Positions 1 to 11,963 of a stretch of 64,000 nucleotides of DNA are shown here, one piece after another (the first letter of the stretch is position 1; every line of letters begins with the position of its first letter). The notes beneath the pieces are model-generated. The model was not told the origin of the DNA. It saw only the letters and a program-made list of their open reading frames with translations, and made no database searches. This stretch comes from Ilex aquifolium. Taxonomy: Eukaryota > Streptophyta > Magnoliopsida > Aquifoliales > Aquifoliaceae. Where the stretch lies: assembly GCA_951799425.1 (NCBI GenBank), contig OX637392.1, forward strand, positions 38,330,593-38,394,592, in the 5' to 3' direction. The position numbers and the translations under genes are program-made.

Positions 1-1381
1 CTAACTCACAACCCCGACATATCTGATCGATACTCGCCCTAGCTCCTAAGGGAGAACTCACATGCAATGACTCTTCCAAGGTCTCAACCTCTAAGCCCAA
101 ATCTCTCACACATGATGCAGTAATAAAAGAATGAGATGCACCAGAGTCAAATAACACCCTGGCCCATAAGCAAGAGAGTAGAAATGTACCCTGAATAATC
201 GACTGATCTGCAGGCTCAGTCTGAGGTGTAATGGCGTAGACACGCCCCTGGGTCCCTCAAGTCCCGGCTTGTGAGCCCTAGCCTCGACCTCGACCCATGC
301 CCTGGTCCATCTGGCCTGATTGCGAAATCCCCGCTCGTGAAGTAGTAGGGGCCTGAGTAGCGCCTTGGTACTAGAAATGACTTCCCTGGCCCATGGTGGG
401 GTAGGGAGGAATGTAATGAGTCTGTGGCTGCCCTACTGAAGACTGGGACTGGGATGTCCCAAAGCCCTGGGATCCCTGTCGCTGCGGACAATCCCACTTC
501 ATGTGCCCAGGTTGGTGGCAATGATAGCAAGTCCTTTGGCCTGCCTGGGAGGAAGGCCTCTGATTTCTCCCGCCTTGGGAGGATTAACCCTGGTCTTGGC
601 CTTGATAGCCACGGCCTTGCGGAGTCGAAGTCCTTTGCTTCTTCCCCGAACTTGAAGAAAAAGATTGGCCCTCCTTCTTCTTATCTTTACCACCCGCTTC
701 TCAGATGTTCCTTGCATCATCCATCTCTCTCTCAATGGCCATAGATGTCTCGACCATCGAATCCAGGTCTTGTACACGAAGACCCACAATTTTACCCCGG
801 ATGGACAACTTTAAGCCATCCTCAAACTTCCTCACCTTGGCCATGTCTGTGGCCACATAGTCGTCAGCAAAACGGGCTAATTCCGTGAACTTAGCCACGT
901 ATTCCAATACTGTCATCGTTCCTTGCCTCAAATCCAGGACCTCTCAGGCTTTAGCTTGCCTGATAGACGCCGGGAAATACTTGCCCAAGAAGAGCTCTCG
1001 AAACTCTCCCCATGTTGTTGCCCCCAAGTCCCTCGAGGTCTTGACCCAATCCCACCACAACTGGGATTCTCCTTCCAGCTGGAAGGTTGCTAGCATTATC
1101 TTGGTGGCATCGGAGGTGATCTCCATAGCCCCTAAGATCTTCTCAACTTGTCGGAACCAATGGTCAGCCACCAAAGGATCCGCTCCTCCCACAAAGGTCG
1201 GAGGACGGTGCGTCTTGAACTTCTAGAGGTTACTTGACCCTCCTTGGCCCACATTTGCACTAGCTTGTGCAATGGTAGCGGCCGCAACACCAATAGCCTC
1301 AACAAAGGCTTGTTGGTCAAAGGTCGGTGGTGGTTGGTTATTGTTCCGTCCACCCCGACGTCCCATTCCTCTAGTTGCCAT
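1..1381 (-). pseudogene. Ty3/gypsy gag-protease, broken by stops, runs off left edge
   Basis: This is the capsid and protease part of a minus-strand Ty3/gypsy element. The ATG at 1381 opens a basic, Gly/Asn-rich N-terminus. The gag core follows at about 1190-700, with the WWDWV and LFLGKYFP stretches typical of the family. A CCHC zinc knuckle (CYHCHQPGHMKWDC) lies at about 525-484. The aspartic protease with an intact LFDSGASHSF active site is near 156-130. All of these lie in one reading frame. It is interrupted by about seven nonsense codons (for example after NL near 1226, at 944-942, before the knuckle, near 370 and twice near 250-280), and I saw no frameshift. The rest of pol lies beyond the window. 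It is a dead copy at the protein level. The family call is firm; the clade is not resolved without RT. Confidence 0.88.
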
Positions 1382-1725
1382 CTACACACACATAAGATAG
1401 CAATAGACCAACAACTTAGCATCCCAAAATCAGGGATCAAGTTTTAAACTTTGAGATTTCTCTCCTTGTCTCACTAGTAGAGTGTATACCACCACTAGTA
1501 GACATTTACCCCATGAACTATCCCGTTCATTTACTTTCCCACTCCCAAGGTTATATTTTGCTACCCCTAGTGTCTCCTTTTTCCATATGCATCTTAACCA
1601 TGCATATAATTCATGTAGCACATAGCACATAACATGTAACAATTTGAACACATGACATGAAATGCACAATGCATGCAATGGTCTAAACCCATGCCCATCA
1701 AGACCTCGGTAATTCGTATACCTAT

Positions 1726-1737
1726 GCTCTGATACCA
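1726..1737 (-). other. Primer binding site, tRNA-iMet type
   Basis: On the minus strand this reads TGGTATCAGAGC, complementary to the 3' end of plant initiator tRNA-Met. It lies 3 nt from the LTR edge at 1741 and upstream of the gag start at 1381, which fixes the element's orientation. Confidence 0.85.
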
Positions 1738-1740
1738 AGC

Positions 1741-4131
1741 TGTGACGCCCCAAAATCCGGGGGTCCGTTGATCCATCCATCAACCCGCGGAATACCCGTG
1801 GATGCCGGTTAACCCGACACCGCAGCACCACATTCCCTTTACCGGGATTTATGAAACAATACGAGTCCAATTAATTTCGGTTGGTTGACCCATCTGAGGT
1901 CCAGTATACCACCATTGGTATCCTATTATTGTCCATTTATAACATTGGAAAGAAGGAAAACCTAGCACAAAAAACTTGGCAAAAGAATAAAAAAAATTCT
2001 GATTTTTGGAAAGTTTACCGGTACGCATACCGGTACGATGAGCTCACTGGTCCTGGCCGTACCGGTACGCATACTGGTACGCCCCGCCTTTTGGACAGCT
2101 TCGTACCGGTACGCTCTGTCCAGTTTTGCCCATTTTTCCTGTTTTCCAATTCCAATCCACTCCAAACATTACCAAATTCATCCCAAACTTACACAACATG
2201 GATTTCTACATTAAAACATGTTCGATACAAGTTCTATTACAATTATTGACATAAATTTACATGCCCAATCTAAGTTTTCATAAATGTCTTTACAAAAACT
2301 TCAAGTAAAGCCACATTCCGGCTTTCTTCCTCCTCAAGTGCCCGAGTGAGTGTCGTCTGTCGGCGTAAAACCCGCACCTGAAATGTTTTCCCGTATAGGG
2401 TGAACCATGCTCAATAGAGTATCCCCTACAGAGGCTACTCCCCACCTAGATGCATATGGAGTGTACACATGCAACAATTAACAATCCATAACATTCCAAG
2501 CAAGAATATGCATCAAATGTTGGAATTTCTCATGTCATGCCATGAAATGAGATGAGACTCACTCATGCAACCTTAACCCGAGTCTTTACCGACTCCCGCA
2601 ACACAATGCAATGCACTTGTGACTTAAAATCTTTCTTTTACGAAAATCCATCCAATGATCGTTTTAACAAAATCATGTATTTATAAAACCAACCATCATT
2701 GGATAACACTCATTGAATGAGTATTTTATAAAACAAAACCATGTGTCTTTTTTTTGGGTATCGGATTCTCGGATTCGCACCGCCAGCTCCGCACGCCATT
2801 TACACTTTTCCAGAATTTCACCACAGGGGAGTGTATGAACCAAGTAACCGGGATTCGCACCCGAGGGAGTGTCTAGCCCTTCTTGCTATACCCGACACAA
2901 GTTTTCCATGCAACAATGAGACTCAAGGGGATCTTCGATCCAACCTTTCCGAGACCACATACCAAACACCAAATATGGCGCTTGATCCACATGCATACCC
3001 ACACACCCACACTCATGACTAATGCCCATGAATGTGATGCCCATTTTATGCCCAAGATGCAATGAGTGCAAATGAGCAACTACTAACCATTCAACATATA
3101 TCATGGCAATTTATCTCATAGGCATAAAGTCACCAAATATTATCATACCGTCATATATCACTAAGCATATATCGATTACAATAACTCACATGTTATCACA
3201 TAATTTCATGTTCAAACATACTCTAATCATAAGAGCATTTTCAAAATACATAGCATATGAACACAATGCCACAATTTTCAAGAAATTCGCAAGGAACTCT
3301 CATATATCAATTTTCAAGATAATACTAGGAATGAACCATTTCTATACCCATTTCCCCCTTTTTCATAACAATAGGCATGTTATATAACCTAACCCTTTCC
3401 TAGGGACACCCTAGGTGAGAAATGAACCAAGGTAGGAGGGAACCCTACCTCTTGGAGCGTGGAGAACTTCAAGAACACCTCCCAAGCCCCAAAGCTTGAT
3501 TTCCCCCAAATCTCCTCCTTTGGATCTTCGGTGAAATCCCTCGTTCTTGGTGTGGTTGCGTAGCCTTCGTCGGTGTGATCGACTTTAACTCTTGGCTCGA
3601 CGGATTCCGAGCGACGAAACTCCGGGAATCGCCGAAAGAAAATTGGATTTCTCTCTTTTCTCTCCCTCTTTCTCCCACACGTTCAATACCAGCACAATGG
3701 CAGAAATTTCTGCCTAAAATGCAGATATTTGGTTCTATTTATAGTTCTAATACTTGGCCCACGTCGCGTCACGTGTCCCCACTTGTCCAGGTCCGTTTTC
3801 GTCCCGAAACGATTTATTTTATCTCGGTTTTAGTTCAATTTAATTTTATTTGAACTTTAATTAAATTATAAGAAAATTTTATATTTTTCATTTACGGAGA
3901 CCTTTGTGAGATTAGCCGCCACCCAGTCGCCTCGTAAAGCGTGTAAAAATTCAACTACCTCGGAATTCGACGAAATTTGTCTGGGTGACTCGATTTCGCG
4001 ATACGAATCCAACGGATAAGTCCGTTGTGTCATCCGAGCTCTAGAACATGAGTATTTTAAATACGCATTATAGTGGCGAATTACCATTTTGCCCTTTTTC
4101 AGAAAAAGTTCAAATTTACCCGGATTTTACT
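1741..4131 (-). mobile_element. 5' LTR of the minus-strand gypsy element (family A)
   Basis: On the plus strand the LTR begins TGTGACGCCCC beside the primer site. It ends near 4131 at a position equivalent to the ends of the related solo LTRs at 17074 and 22270 (TTTTAC). The last base differs from the expected ACA, so the outer edge is uncertain by a few bases. A minus-strand TATA-like box (CTATAAATA) is near 3735-3745. The block at 2290-2460 and the outer 500 bp are shared with the LTRs at 14416-17074 and 19887-22270. The partner LTR is outside the window. Confidence 0.8.
2015..2112. repeat. TACCGGTA palindrome array in LTR A
   Basis: Perfect palindromes TACCGGTA are centred near 2019.5, 2031.5, 2063.5 and 2107.5, with a one-mismatch copy near 2075.5. 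The spacing (12, 32, 12) equals that of the array in the solo LTR at 34743-34808. The array lies in the LTR half nearest the primer site. Confidence 0.9.
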
Positions 4132-4499
4132 TATACACCCAAGTATAAGTGGTCAAATTGTAGTTTTCTCGCTTTAAGTCCAAGTATCGATCCCACGAAG
4201 AGTTTAGTAATTTAGTATGTAAAATAAATAAAAACTGTAAAATTGTTGTTTGGAGTAGTATGATGTTTGATAGCTTGTGATGTAAGCTTAGATTGATAAC
4301 TAGTTTAATTTAAATAAAATGCGGAAATAAAGTGCAAAGATAATAAAATGTGTAAGTAAAGCGTATAAATGATAAAAATATAAAAGATACCCTTCAGTTT
4401 AAGAATCCATATGCTTTATATTGGTTTATTATTGGAAACGCTACCTCACAACAATTAACATCCATTTTACTGGAAAGTCAATCGGCAGGTCTGATGTAT

Positions 4500-5100
4500 A
4501 TAAACCATAACACCTCCGCTTCTTAAGCTAACTGGTGGTAATAAATCATAACGCAGTAACTTCTTAGGAAAGCTGGTTATATTTACGTCAATTGATTAAC
4601 CCAAGCAAACCAGAAGGACAAGCCATTCATGAGGAATACTTGAGTTATTCAATTGATCTCTTGATAGCAAGTACATACATATTAAACCATAACGCAACCG
4701 CTTCTTAGGTTAACTAGTTGTAATATAGCATAACACGGTAACTTCTTAGGAAAGCTGGTTATAGACGTACCAATTAACTAATTCAAGTGAACCAGAAGGA
4801 CAAGCCATTTATGAGGAATACTTGAATTACCCAATAGGTAATCTGTGATATATATATGCCAGTTAAACATCCTCAGCGTTCCAATGGAGGACAAGCCATA
4901 CCGATCGGAACACCGTGGTTGTTAGACTGTCAATATAGTTATATATAGTAAGTAAAGAAACCCTAATAACCTAGAAGGACAAGTCATTCATGATGATCAT
5001 TTAGGTTTTGTACCACACATCAGTAGAAAATCCTCGGCGTTCCAATGGAGGACAAGCCATACCGGTAGGAATACCGTGGATCTTTAACTGGCTGGTCTTA
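4500..5100. repeat. Imperfect tandem duplications inside the LTR-like region
   Basis: Two related units of about 184 bp start near 4500 and 4684. Both carry CCGCTTCTTA, AACTTCTTAGGAAAGCTGG and AGAAGGACAAGCCATT. A second pair near 4868 and 5030 shares CGTTCCAATGGAGGACAAGC. They look like old internal duplications. Confidence 0.7.
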
Positions 5101-5675
5101 TGATACACTGATGACGTAATTTCAGGCACAACACTGAAATTATGTACATCACCATATCATGCATTAAGCATATAATACATATATAAATAAACATATAAAT
5201 AAAACATCAGCATTTCCATAATCTAACCAATATTATACATATGTTTACCCTACTTTGAAGGGTATAAACGACTACTCACGCTTCATTGCTACAGACAAAC
5301 AAGGAGTGTGATTATTCGTCATTACAACTAAAATTAAACGGTAAACTGTAAAACTTCTTTCACAAGGAACAATTGAAACACAACCACCTTTATTATCATT
5401 CAAGACACAAAAGTGGCGGTTGTTCAACTATCCGAATAGAAAGATATAATAGAAATGTAGAAATACAGAGTAACTATAAAAGTGTATCACTGACCGGCTA
5501 TGTATTGAACTTTCTCTTTCTTTTTCTCTCTCTCTCTTTCTTTCTTTCTATCTTTGGAAAGCTTTCTTGACTCAAGAGTGGTCGGCCAAATGAATGGAGA
5601 GTTGGTCTTGGAGAAGTATTGAAAGGCTTGGCAAGGAATGGCATCAAGAATGAAGAAGGCACCCTTATTTATAGA

Positions 5676-5716
5676 GGGGGGGGGGGGGGAGCTTTCGGCC
5701 ATGGGGGGGGGGGGGG
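5676..5716. repeat. Two G14 homopolymer runs near a TATA box
   Basis: Runs of 14 G occupy 5676-5689 and 5703-5716. On the minus strand they are C14 runs immediately upstream of the TATAAATAA box at 5674-5666. Homopolymer length may be affected by sequencing error. Confidence 0.85.
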
Positions 5717-6029
5717 TCCCAACGCCTACCACCACCTTCCCAAAGGTGGTGCCTTACAGTGGTGCTGGGTGCTGGGTGTTGGCTTCTTGGGCTGCCACTT
5801 GTCAACTTCTTGTTGGTCCATGTTTCTTTATTACACTTTGGTCCTTCGTGATTTCAAGCTTTGCAAATTTGTCTTGTATTCTCCATTATTTCTGCATTTG
5901 ACCCTGAAATTTAAACATAAAGTATTTAAAACTTTAATTTAAGCACAAACTATAATTCATAATATTTAATTGTTTTATCTTACAAAATTGATTACTTAAT
6001 CATTTTAATTTATACACTAATTAGGGTTA

Positions 6030-6660
6030 ATGAGGGTACCCCAGTGCAACTGGACTATCTCTCTTATATACAGTTTATAGAATTCCTCCAACGTTAAGGT
6101 CATTCGCACGACCAAAAACTGTGTCGACTTAGTGAGCTGATCCACTATCATCTATACCGCGTCATATCCCCGCATAGTGTGTGGAAAATGGGTAAAAAAA
6201 TCCATCATGACATGCTCCCACTTCCACTCAGCCACCTCTAAAGGCTGGAGCAACCCTACATGTCTTTAGTGCTTAGCCTTGACTTGCTAACATGCCTAAT
6301 ATTGGCTCACGAACTCCCCAATATGCCTCTTCATCCCACTCCAATAGTACTGGTGGTGAAAATCATCATACATCTTTGTGCCACTAGGATGAACGGCAAA
6401 ATGAGAGCAATAAAACTCTTTGAGTATCTTCTCCCTCAAGTCAGCAGACTGAGAAACCATAACTCTACCCTGATACCTAAGGCTACCATCTGCATGAATG
6501 AACCAAGATTTATCACCAATACCCGATTATACTCGGTCATTGATGGACAATGTCTTCTTATCCTATCCCTCGGACTCGAGCACCTTGCTTAGTAGAGAAG
6601 GAATGGCAATCAGACTACCCATAACACCCTGAGTCTGATCCTTGTAGTGTAGCCCGAACT
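6030..6660 (-). pseudogene. Ty3/gypsy integrase fragment (decayed)
   Basis: Minus-strand translation gives an integrase catalytic-core region, including a stretch close to the family's [11 protein letters not shown] motif (here VDQLTKSTQFL), then YIREIVQLHWGT at about 6060-6032. Similarity stops at about 6030, where the LTR-like sequence begins, so the second and third catalytic acids are missing. Several stops and frame changes are present. It belongs with the RNase H, RT and protease fragments that follow at higher coordinates. Confidence 0.75.
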
Positions 6661-6682
6661 GCCCCACAGTATCGAGCATTTA

Positions 6683-6982
6683 TCACTCCCGAAAAGCTAT
6701 GCCGACCAAAACCCCCTGTGACTTCTGGCTGAGTGCATCAGCCACCACATTTGCCGTACCAGAGTGGTAATGCAAAGTAAAGTCGTAATCCTCCAGGTAC
6801 TCCATCCACCTGTGCTGCCACATGTTAAGGTCTCGCTGCATAAATATGTACTTCAGACTCTTGTGGTCAGAGTACACCTCAAACTGCTCTTCGTAAAGAT
6901 AGTGGTGCCATGCCTTTAAGGCAAAGACAATGGTCGCCAACTCCATGTCATGTGTAGGGTTGTTCTTCTCATGGTCCTTCAA
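6683..6982 (-). pseudogene. Ty3/gypsy RNase H fragment
   Basis: This 99-codon open stretch holds the RNase H core. It has HDMELATIVFALK with the catalytic Glu, YSDHKSLKYIF with a catalytic Asp, and the end motif ANVVADALSQKS (normally ALSRKS). It lies between the integrase fragment and the RT fragment in the normal gypsy order read on the minus strand. The first RNase H Asp lies upstream in a broken stretch. Confidence 0.85.
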
Positions 6983-6999
6983 CTACTGAGAACCATAAG

Positions 7000-7900
7000 T
7001 TACCACCCTCTTGGACTACATCAAAACACATCACAGCCCATCCTTTGATGCCTCAAAAAATATTGTGTACCTCTACCTTCTCTCGAGCACAACCAAAATA
7101 GGAGCTTAAATCAGCCTCCTCTTCAACTCTTGGAATTCCCTCTCAGATGAGTCATCTCACTAAAATTTGATCTCCTTCCTCGTCAATCTCGTCATAGGTG
7201 TTACTAGTTAGGAGAAATCCTTGATGAATCTCCGATACTACCCCATCAATCCCAAGAAACTACATATCTTAAATACTGACTTTGGCCTCTCCTAACTCAT
7301 CACTACCTCTACCTTCTCCGGGTCAACTGACACACTTGAAGCGGTCATCACGTAACCCAAAAACTTCCTCTCTGTTAGCCAAAATTCACACTTGCTGAAC
7401 TTGGTATAACTGATGGTCTCTCAAGTTCTGGAGAACGATTCTCAATTGACCCTCATGCTCTTTCTTTGGCTTGGAGTAGATCACAATGTTATCAACAAAG
7501 ACTATGACAAACTGATCTAGATAGGGGTTTGGAACACCCTATGCATGAGATCCATGGATATCCCTAGGGCATTTGTAAATCCAAAAGGCATCAGCGTAAA
7601 CTCAAAATGACTGTACCGTAACCTAAACCTCGTGTTAGAGATATTAGTCTCAGATGGCATCCCGTGCACAGAAGTATCTTGGAGTAGACGTGCGCCCCTT
7701 TGAATTGATAAAAAGATCATCGATCCTCGACAGTGGATACTTGTTCTTGATAGTGACCCAATTCAATTGTTGATAGTCAATACAGAGCCTAAGGGTCTTG
7801 TCATTTTTCTTAGCAAATAGCACTGGAACACCCTAAGGTGAGGTACTCAACCTAATGAAGCCTCTATCCAATAGTTCCTATAATTGGACCTTTAGCTCCT
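7000..7900 (-). pseudogene. Ty3/gypsy reverse transcriptase fragment, active site altered
   Basis: The region translates in pieces to the polymerase palm. The piece at 7517-7720 contains FRLRYSHFEFTLMPFGFTNA, a form of the conserved [20 protein letters not shown] motif. The active-site motif near 7485-7500 reads FVDNIVIYS, where the second catalytic Asp of FVDD is Asn, so this copy could not polymerise. Frameshifts and stops break the gene. Element-level context: protease lies at 8093-8416 and RNase H at 6683-6982. Confidence 0.8.
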
Positions 7901-8092
7901 GTAACTCTGCCGGTGACATTCAATGCGATGTCATAGAAATAGGAGATGCCCCGGGTTGTAACATAATGGTGAAGTCTACATCCCGATGTAGTGGCAACCC
8001 TGATAACTCGTTTGCATAATCACACACCACTCGAGGCATATCTAGCTCCTGCCTCCCCTTATCCTCTAGGGTAAGGCTAGCAAGCCAACCCA

Positions 8093-8416
8093 TCAACTAT
8101 CAATGCAACAGGAGTCATACACCGCTTGGGGTAGACCATTGTGCTTCTTACCCTGAAACTTGAAAAAGACACTCTCTACTGTATAAGCAGTGACCCTCTT
8201 TCGATCAAAGTTGATGACGACTTGATGGGCCGCCAAATGATCCATCCCAAGGATGACATCGAACTCCGACATGTCCATGACACTAAGGTCCACCGTGAGT
8301 TGAATCCCACTAATTTCTAACTCACAACCCCGACATCTCTTGTCAATACAAACTCTAGCTCCTAGGGAAGAATTCACATATAGATGATGCTTCATGGTTT
8401 CAACCTCTAAGCCCAA
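8093..8416 (-). pseudogene. Ty3/gypsy protease C-terminal and linker fragment
   Basis: This is an open stretch of 107 codons. It matches the protease C-terminal half and the following linker of gypsy polyproteins, with GLEVE, the IDKRCRGCELEISG segment, and FDVILGMDHLAAHQ, the family's 'DVILGMDWL' motif. The catalytic DSGA loop that should precede it is missing, because sequence beyond 8430 is no longer polyprotein. The gag gene is absent, so the element is internally deleted. It closely resembles the protease of the element at 1-1381. Confidence 0.8.
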
Positions 8417-8523
8417 ATATTTTACTTAGTGTCATGAAACATTAACAATGTCGAAGCATCATAGAATATGTCACTACAATGCCATGATGTCATAAAAAGA
8501 ACATGCGAGTTGGTTTCAAGTTA

Positions 8524-11226
8524 ATGTCATGAAACACCCTTACTCTTTTGTCATAATTCTTAGGACACTAAGAATTTAGGACTAAAATCTATCTCATCCC
8601 TAAGCTTTCCAACAAAAGTTTATTTTCTTAATTCCGAATTCGGTAGCAAAAGTTATGGTCTTTCGAAGTCGGAGAAAAAATCTTCTCATATGGCCCCCAA
8701 TACATGAAATGTACTATGTTACTACTTTGTCACATATGCACTCTCAGCTGCCCATGTTACTTAAAAATTCGTAGTGTATTACTGGTTTGACCCCCAATAT
8801 GTAAAATATACCATGTTACTACTTTTATGGAGTGCAATTTTTAAGCAATGTTACTAATTTTATGGAGGCATGCAATTTCACCATATCCATGTTACTACTT
8901 TCTTTGCCTCTTTCTTTTCCAATCTTAAGCTATAATTCTAAATAGGTTTTCCACATTCTTCATGTTCAAGCACATATATATTCATAAACATAGCACGTAA
9001 CAAAGAATATGCAATGCACGTGAATGCAATGTCCTAACCCAAATCTTCCCATAACGGAAAATGATGAACTCACTTCCCATGAGACCCATGTGAGATCTAA
9101 AGAATATTAACTCATTACCATAATCATATAACATACATTCATTCTCAAAAGAATATATATCCATAAAGTCCTAATTACATGCCTTTAATAAAATACAAGG
9201 CAAAAATGTAATTATATATAAGGGACTACAAAAATTCATATCAAGAGCTACAACTCGGCACTGTCCTCAAAGTGGGCCCAAGTTTGGGCCGTCAGCAGAC
9301 ACCCGTTCAACACTTGAAATATATCCCCATAAAGGGTGAGGTATGCTCAATAGGGTATCTCCTATGAAGATCACCTCCCAACCCATATGCATAAAAAATG
9401 TCATGCAATCATAAATCTTTCCAAGCATTCAATTCACATATATATACATGAACAATGCTATTAATCTGTGCCATGGCATAAAGTGTAAACTCATGCATGC
9501 AACGCCAACACCAAGCCCCATCCCGAGCTCCTATAACACATCAAATGTCATGCATACGAACCCGGGCATTCCAAGCCCTCATCTTTTTCGTGCGGCAATT
9601 TATGGCCTTTCACCAACGAGACACCACACCATTAACGGATCATCATGACATCTCACATGTGGCTCCATTTTCTCCATCACGCTTGTATGGGCTCGCCACA
9701 CCAAGTAAAAATGTGTAATCGGCATTGTCGGGTCTTCCACCAGAAGGAGAATCAGTCCTTCTTGTTACATACCTACACATTTATTTACACAATTCTGGTG
9801 CAACTCAGCCAGACCTAAGTCCAAACTTCTTGAGCCCACCTTTCAACTCACCTAGGTGGTGATTGACTCAAACCCATGCACACACACTCATACTTATGTC
9901 AATGCCCATGAATGTAGTGCAACCCATGCATATACAAATGCAATGTGCAAATGCAATTCATATCATCATGCTCATCATATCATAAAACATATAATGAACA
10001 CGTTCATTACCATAAACATTCTCAAGCATGTCATATATGGTTACAATCCAATAAACATACTTGATTAGTTCAATTGAGTACTTGATTCATTTATGCATTT
10101 TATCAAACACCTAGGAGACATGAAATATAAGTGCATAGCATACCCACAACAAAGCCACATAAGCTTCATCATAATGTTAATTATATCATGGAAGCATGTA
10201 ACAACATTCTACCATATCCTCCAACACATGTCAAATACATTGATTAGCTCAATTAACATGCTTGATTCATTTAGGCATTTTATCAAACACCTAGGATGCA
10301 TAAAATGTAAACACATAGTACACCCAAATAATCCATCTCATTAAACTAAACCTCTTCCTAGATCACCCAAATCAAACTCAAAATAGGTTTTACAAGTTCT
10401 CACACTCATTCTCAAGCCCCTAGTTAGACTAGGTGTGGTCTAGCCTAAAAGATTTCATCCTTAGGGCTATACCTTTTTCATATAGCAACCCTAGGCTAAA
10501 ACTAAACCTAGATCGGAGGAAACCCTACCTCTTGTAGAGTATGTACAAAGTAGAACGACTCCTCACGATAGCGAATGATGTTTTGTTCGACCTCTAGCAA
10601 AAACTCCAATTTTTGAAATGTGTCACAATTGAACGGGGGATGGTACCCACGCGTAGTCTTCGCTGTTGTGACCAACTTTAGTTCTTGCTCTGAGACGAGT
10701 CGTCGCTTAGATCTTTCTAGATCGAAGATCGAAGGAAGAAAAAGATTAAGAGAAATGGTTTCTCTCTCTCTATCTCTCTGGCGAAACTTGGAAGAGAAAT
10801 AAGTGGAGTGCAAAAAATTTATTCCATTTCAATCACCTTTATATACTTGGCCCATATTGTGCCACACGTCTCGTTCTAACGAATCCAATTCTATCCCGAG
10901 CCAATTAAATGTCGTTCGCGTTAAATTGAGTATATTTTTATTCAACTAACTTTAAATTATTTCTCAGGTCCCGCGAATAAAATTTGATTGCGATAATTTT
11001 AGTCGCGCGACACCTGATCGCTTCGTAACGTGCGAAAAATCTGACTGTCCAGAAATTCGATGAAAATTTGACTTGCTAGCCCAATTTTGCGAGACAATTC
11101 CACTGGTGAGGTCAGTTTCGTCATCTAAGTTCTATAAAAAAATTTGGGGTTTTAACCCGTGCTTAACGGTCTAATTACCGTTTTATCCCCTTTAGTTATG
11201 ATTTTAATTTTCCCGGGTTTTATAAT
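8524..11226 (-). mobile_element. Diverged LTR of the decayed gypsy element (family A-like)
   Basis: Block order resembles LTR A. A segment near 9250-9400 (TTTGGGCCGTCAGC, then AAAGGGTGAGG and CTCAATAGGGTATCTCC) matches its 2310-2440. The end at about 11220 (CCCGGGTTTTATAA) matches the ends of the related LTRs. The start is uncertain; TGTCATGAAACACCC at 8524 is the best candidate. The LTR follows the protease fragment directly, so gag and the primer site have been deleted. No target duplication was found. It is old and strongly mutated. Confidence 0.6.
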
Positions 11227-11963
11227 TTACATGTCACTTAGGTTTTATGCTTGGTGTGTTGGAACATACATTCATATCATATGCATTTGAATTGGAAGGT
11301 GTTCTTTATAAGAGATACCCTATTGAGCTTAGGCTCACCCCATTGTGGGAATATTTTTTAGCTGCTACGCACGCTTCCGCGGATGGCCCTCACATGGGTC
11401 CACTTTGACGATGCAGCTGGAGCTCGGACTCTTTTCTTGGATGTATAGATTTTAGGTTCCAATTGTAAAATTGATAGCCTAGTAGTATTTTGAATTATAC
11501 AACATTGTATAATTTTTGTAAAGGCTTGCATATGGGACCTAATGTAAACTCTTCTTTTGGTTTTAATGAATGGTTTACATTTGAACTTGTTATTTTTGTC
11601 TAATGGATGGAATAGATTAGATGTGTATATTAGACCTTGGAAGGTCAATAGGGATTATTGTTGACTTAGGTTGTGTTGTGGGTGAAACTCGATGTACAAA
11701 GGAGACTCTGCCAAAATTCCGTTAGGATTGGTCCACCGAGGCCAAGGCCTTGGGATAATTAATGAGGCAATATATATATTACATTGATATAATTGGATGT
11801 TTATGTTGGACCTTTTCTAGTCAGCATGGGTGACTTGGCTAGAGGGTTAAAATTAAATCAGGTTAGTTCTAACTAATTTTACCTAGTTATTTATTTTTAA
11901 ATAATTTGTCAACATGGGGTCAAAGGCTGCTAGTGTAGAACTTAGTAAAATTGAGAGACTTAA
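11227..11963. other. Relic repeat sequence without coding capacity
   Basis: No gene is visible. A segment at 11300-11420 (TTGAGCTTAGGCTCACCCC, then CTCGGACTC) resembles the downstream part of plus-strand LTRs such as 58280-58360. The segment at 11681-11726 is the reverse complement of a motif in the LTRs at 14530 and 42016. It is probably a fragment of an inverted, older LTR. Confidence 0.45.

Larger units (their letters stand above)
4131..6016 (-). mobile_element. LTR-like sequence, probably an Athila/Tat-type LTR remnant
   Basis: The sequence separates the end of LTR A from a truncated integrase. Read on the minus strand it has a TATAAATAA box at 5666-5674. It ends with CGTGGGATCGATACTTGGAC and a CTTGGGTGTA segment, which resembles the 3' end of the Athila-like LTR at 61280-61340. 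The right edge is set at 6016 (TACA) because integrase coding sequence resumes at about 6030. The left edge lacks a clear TG and may be interrupted by element A. No coding sequence was seen. It could instead be another non-coding element. Confidence 0.45.
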
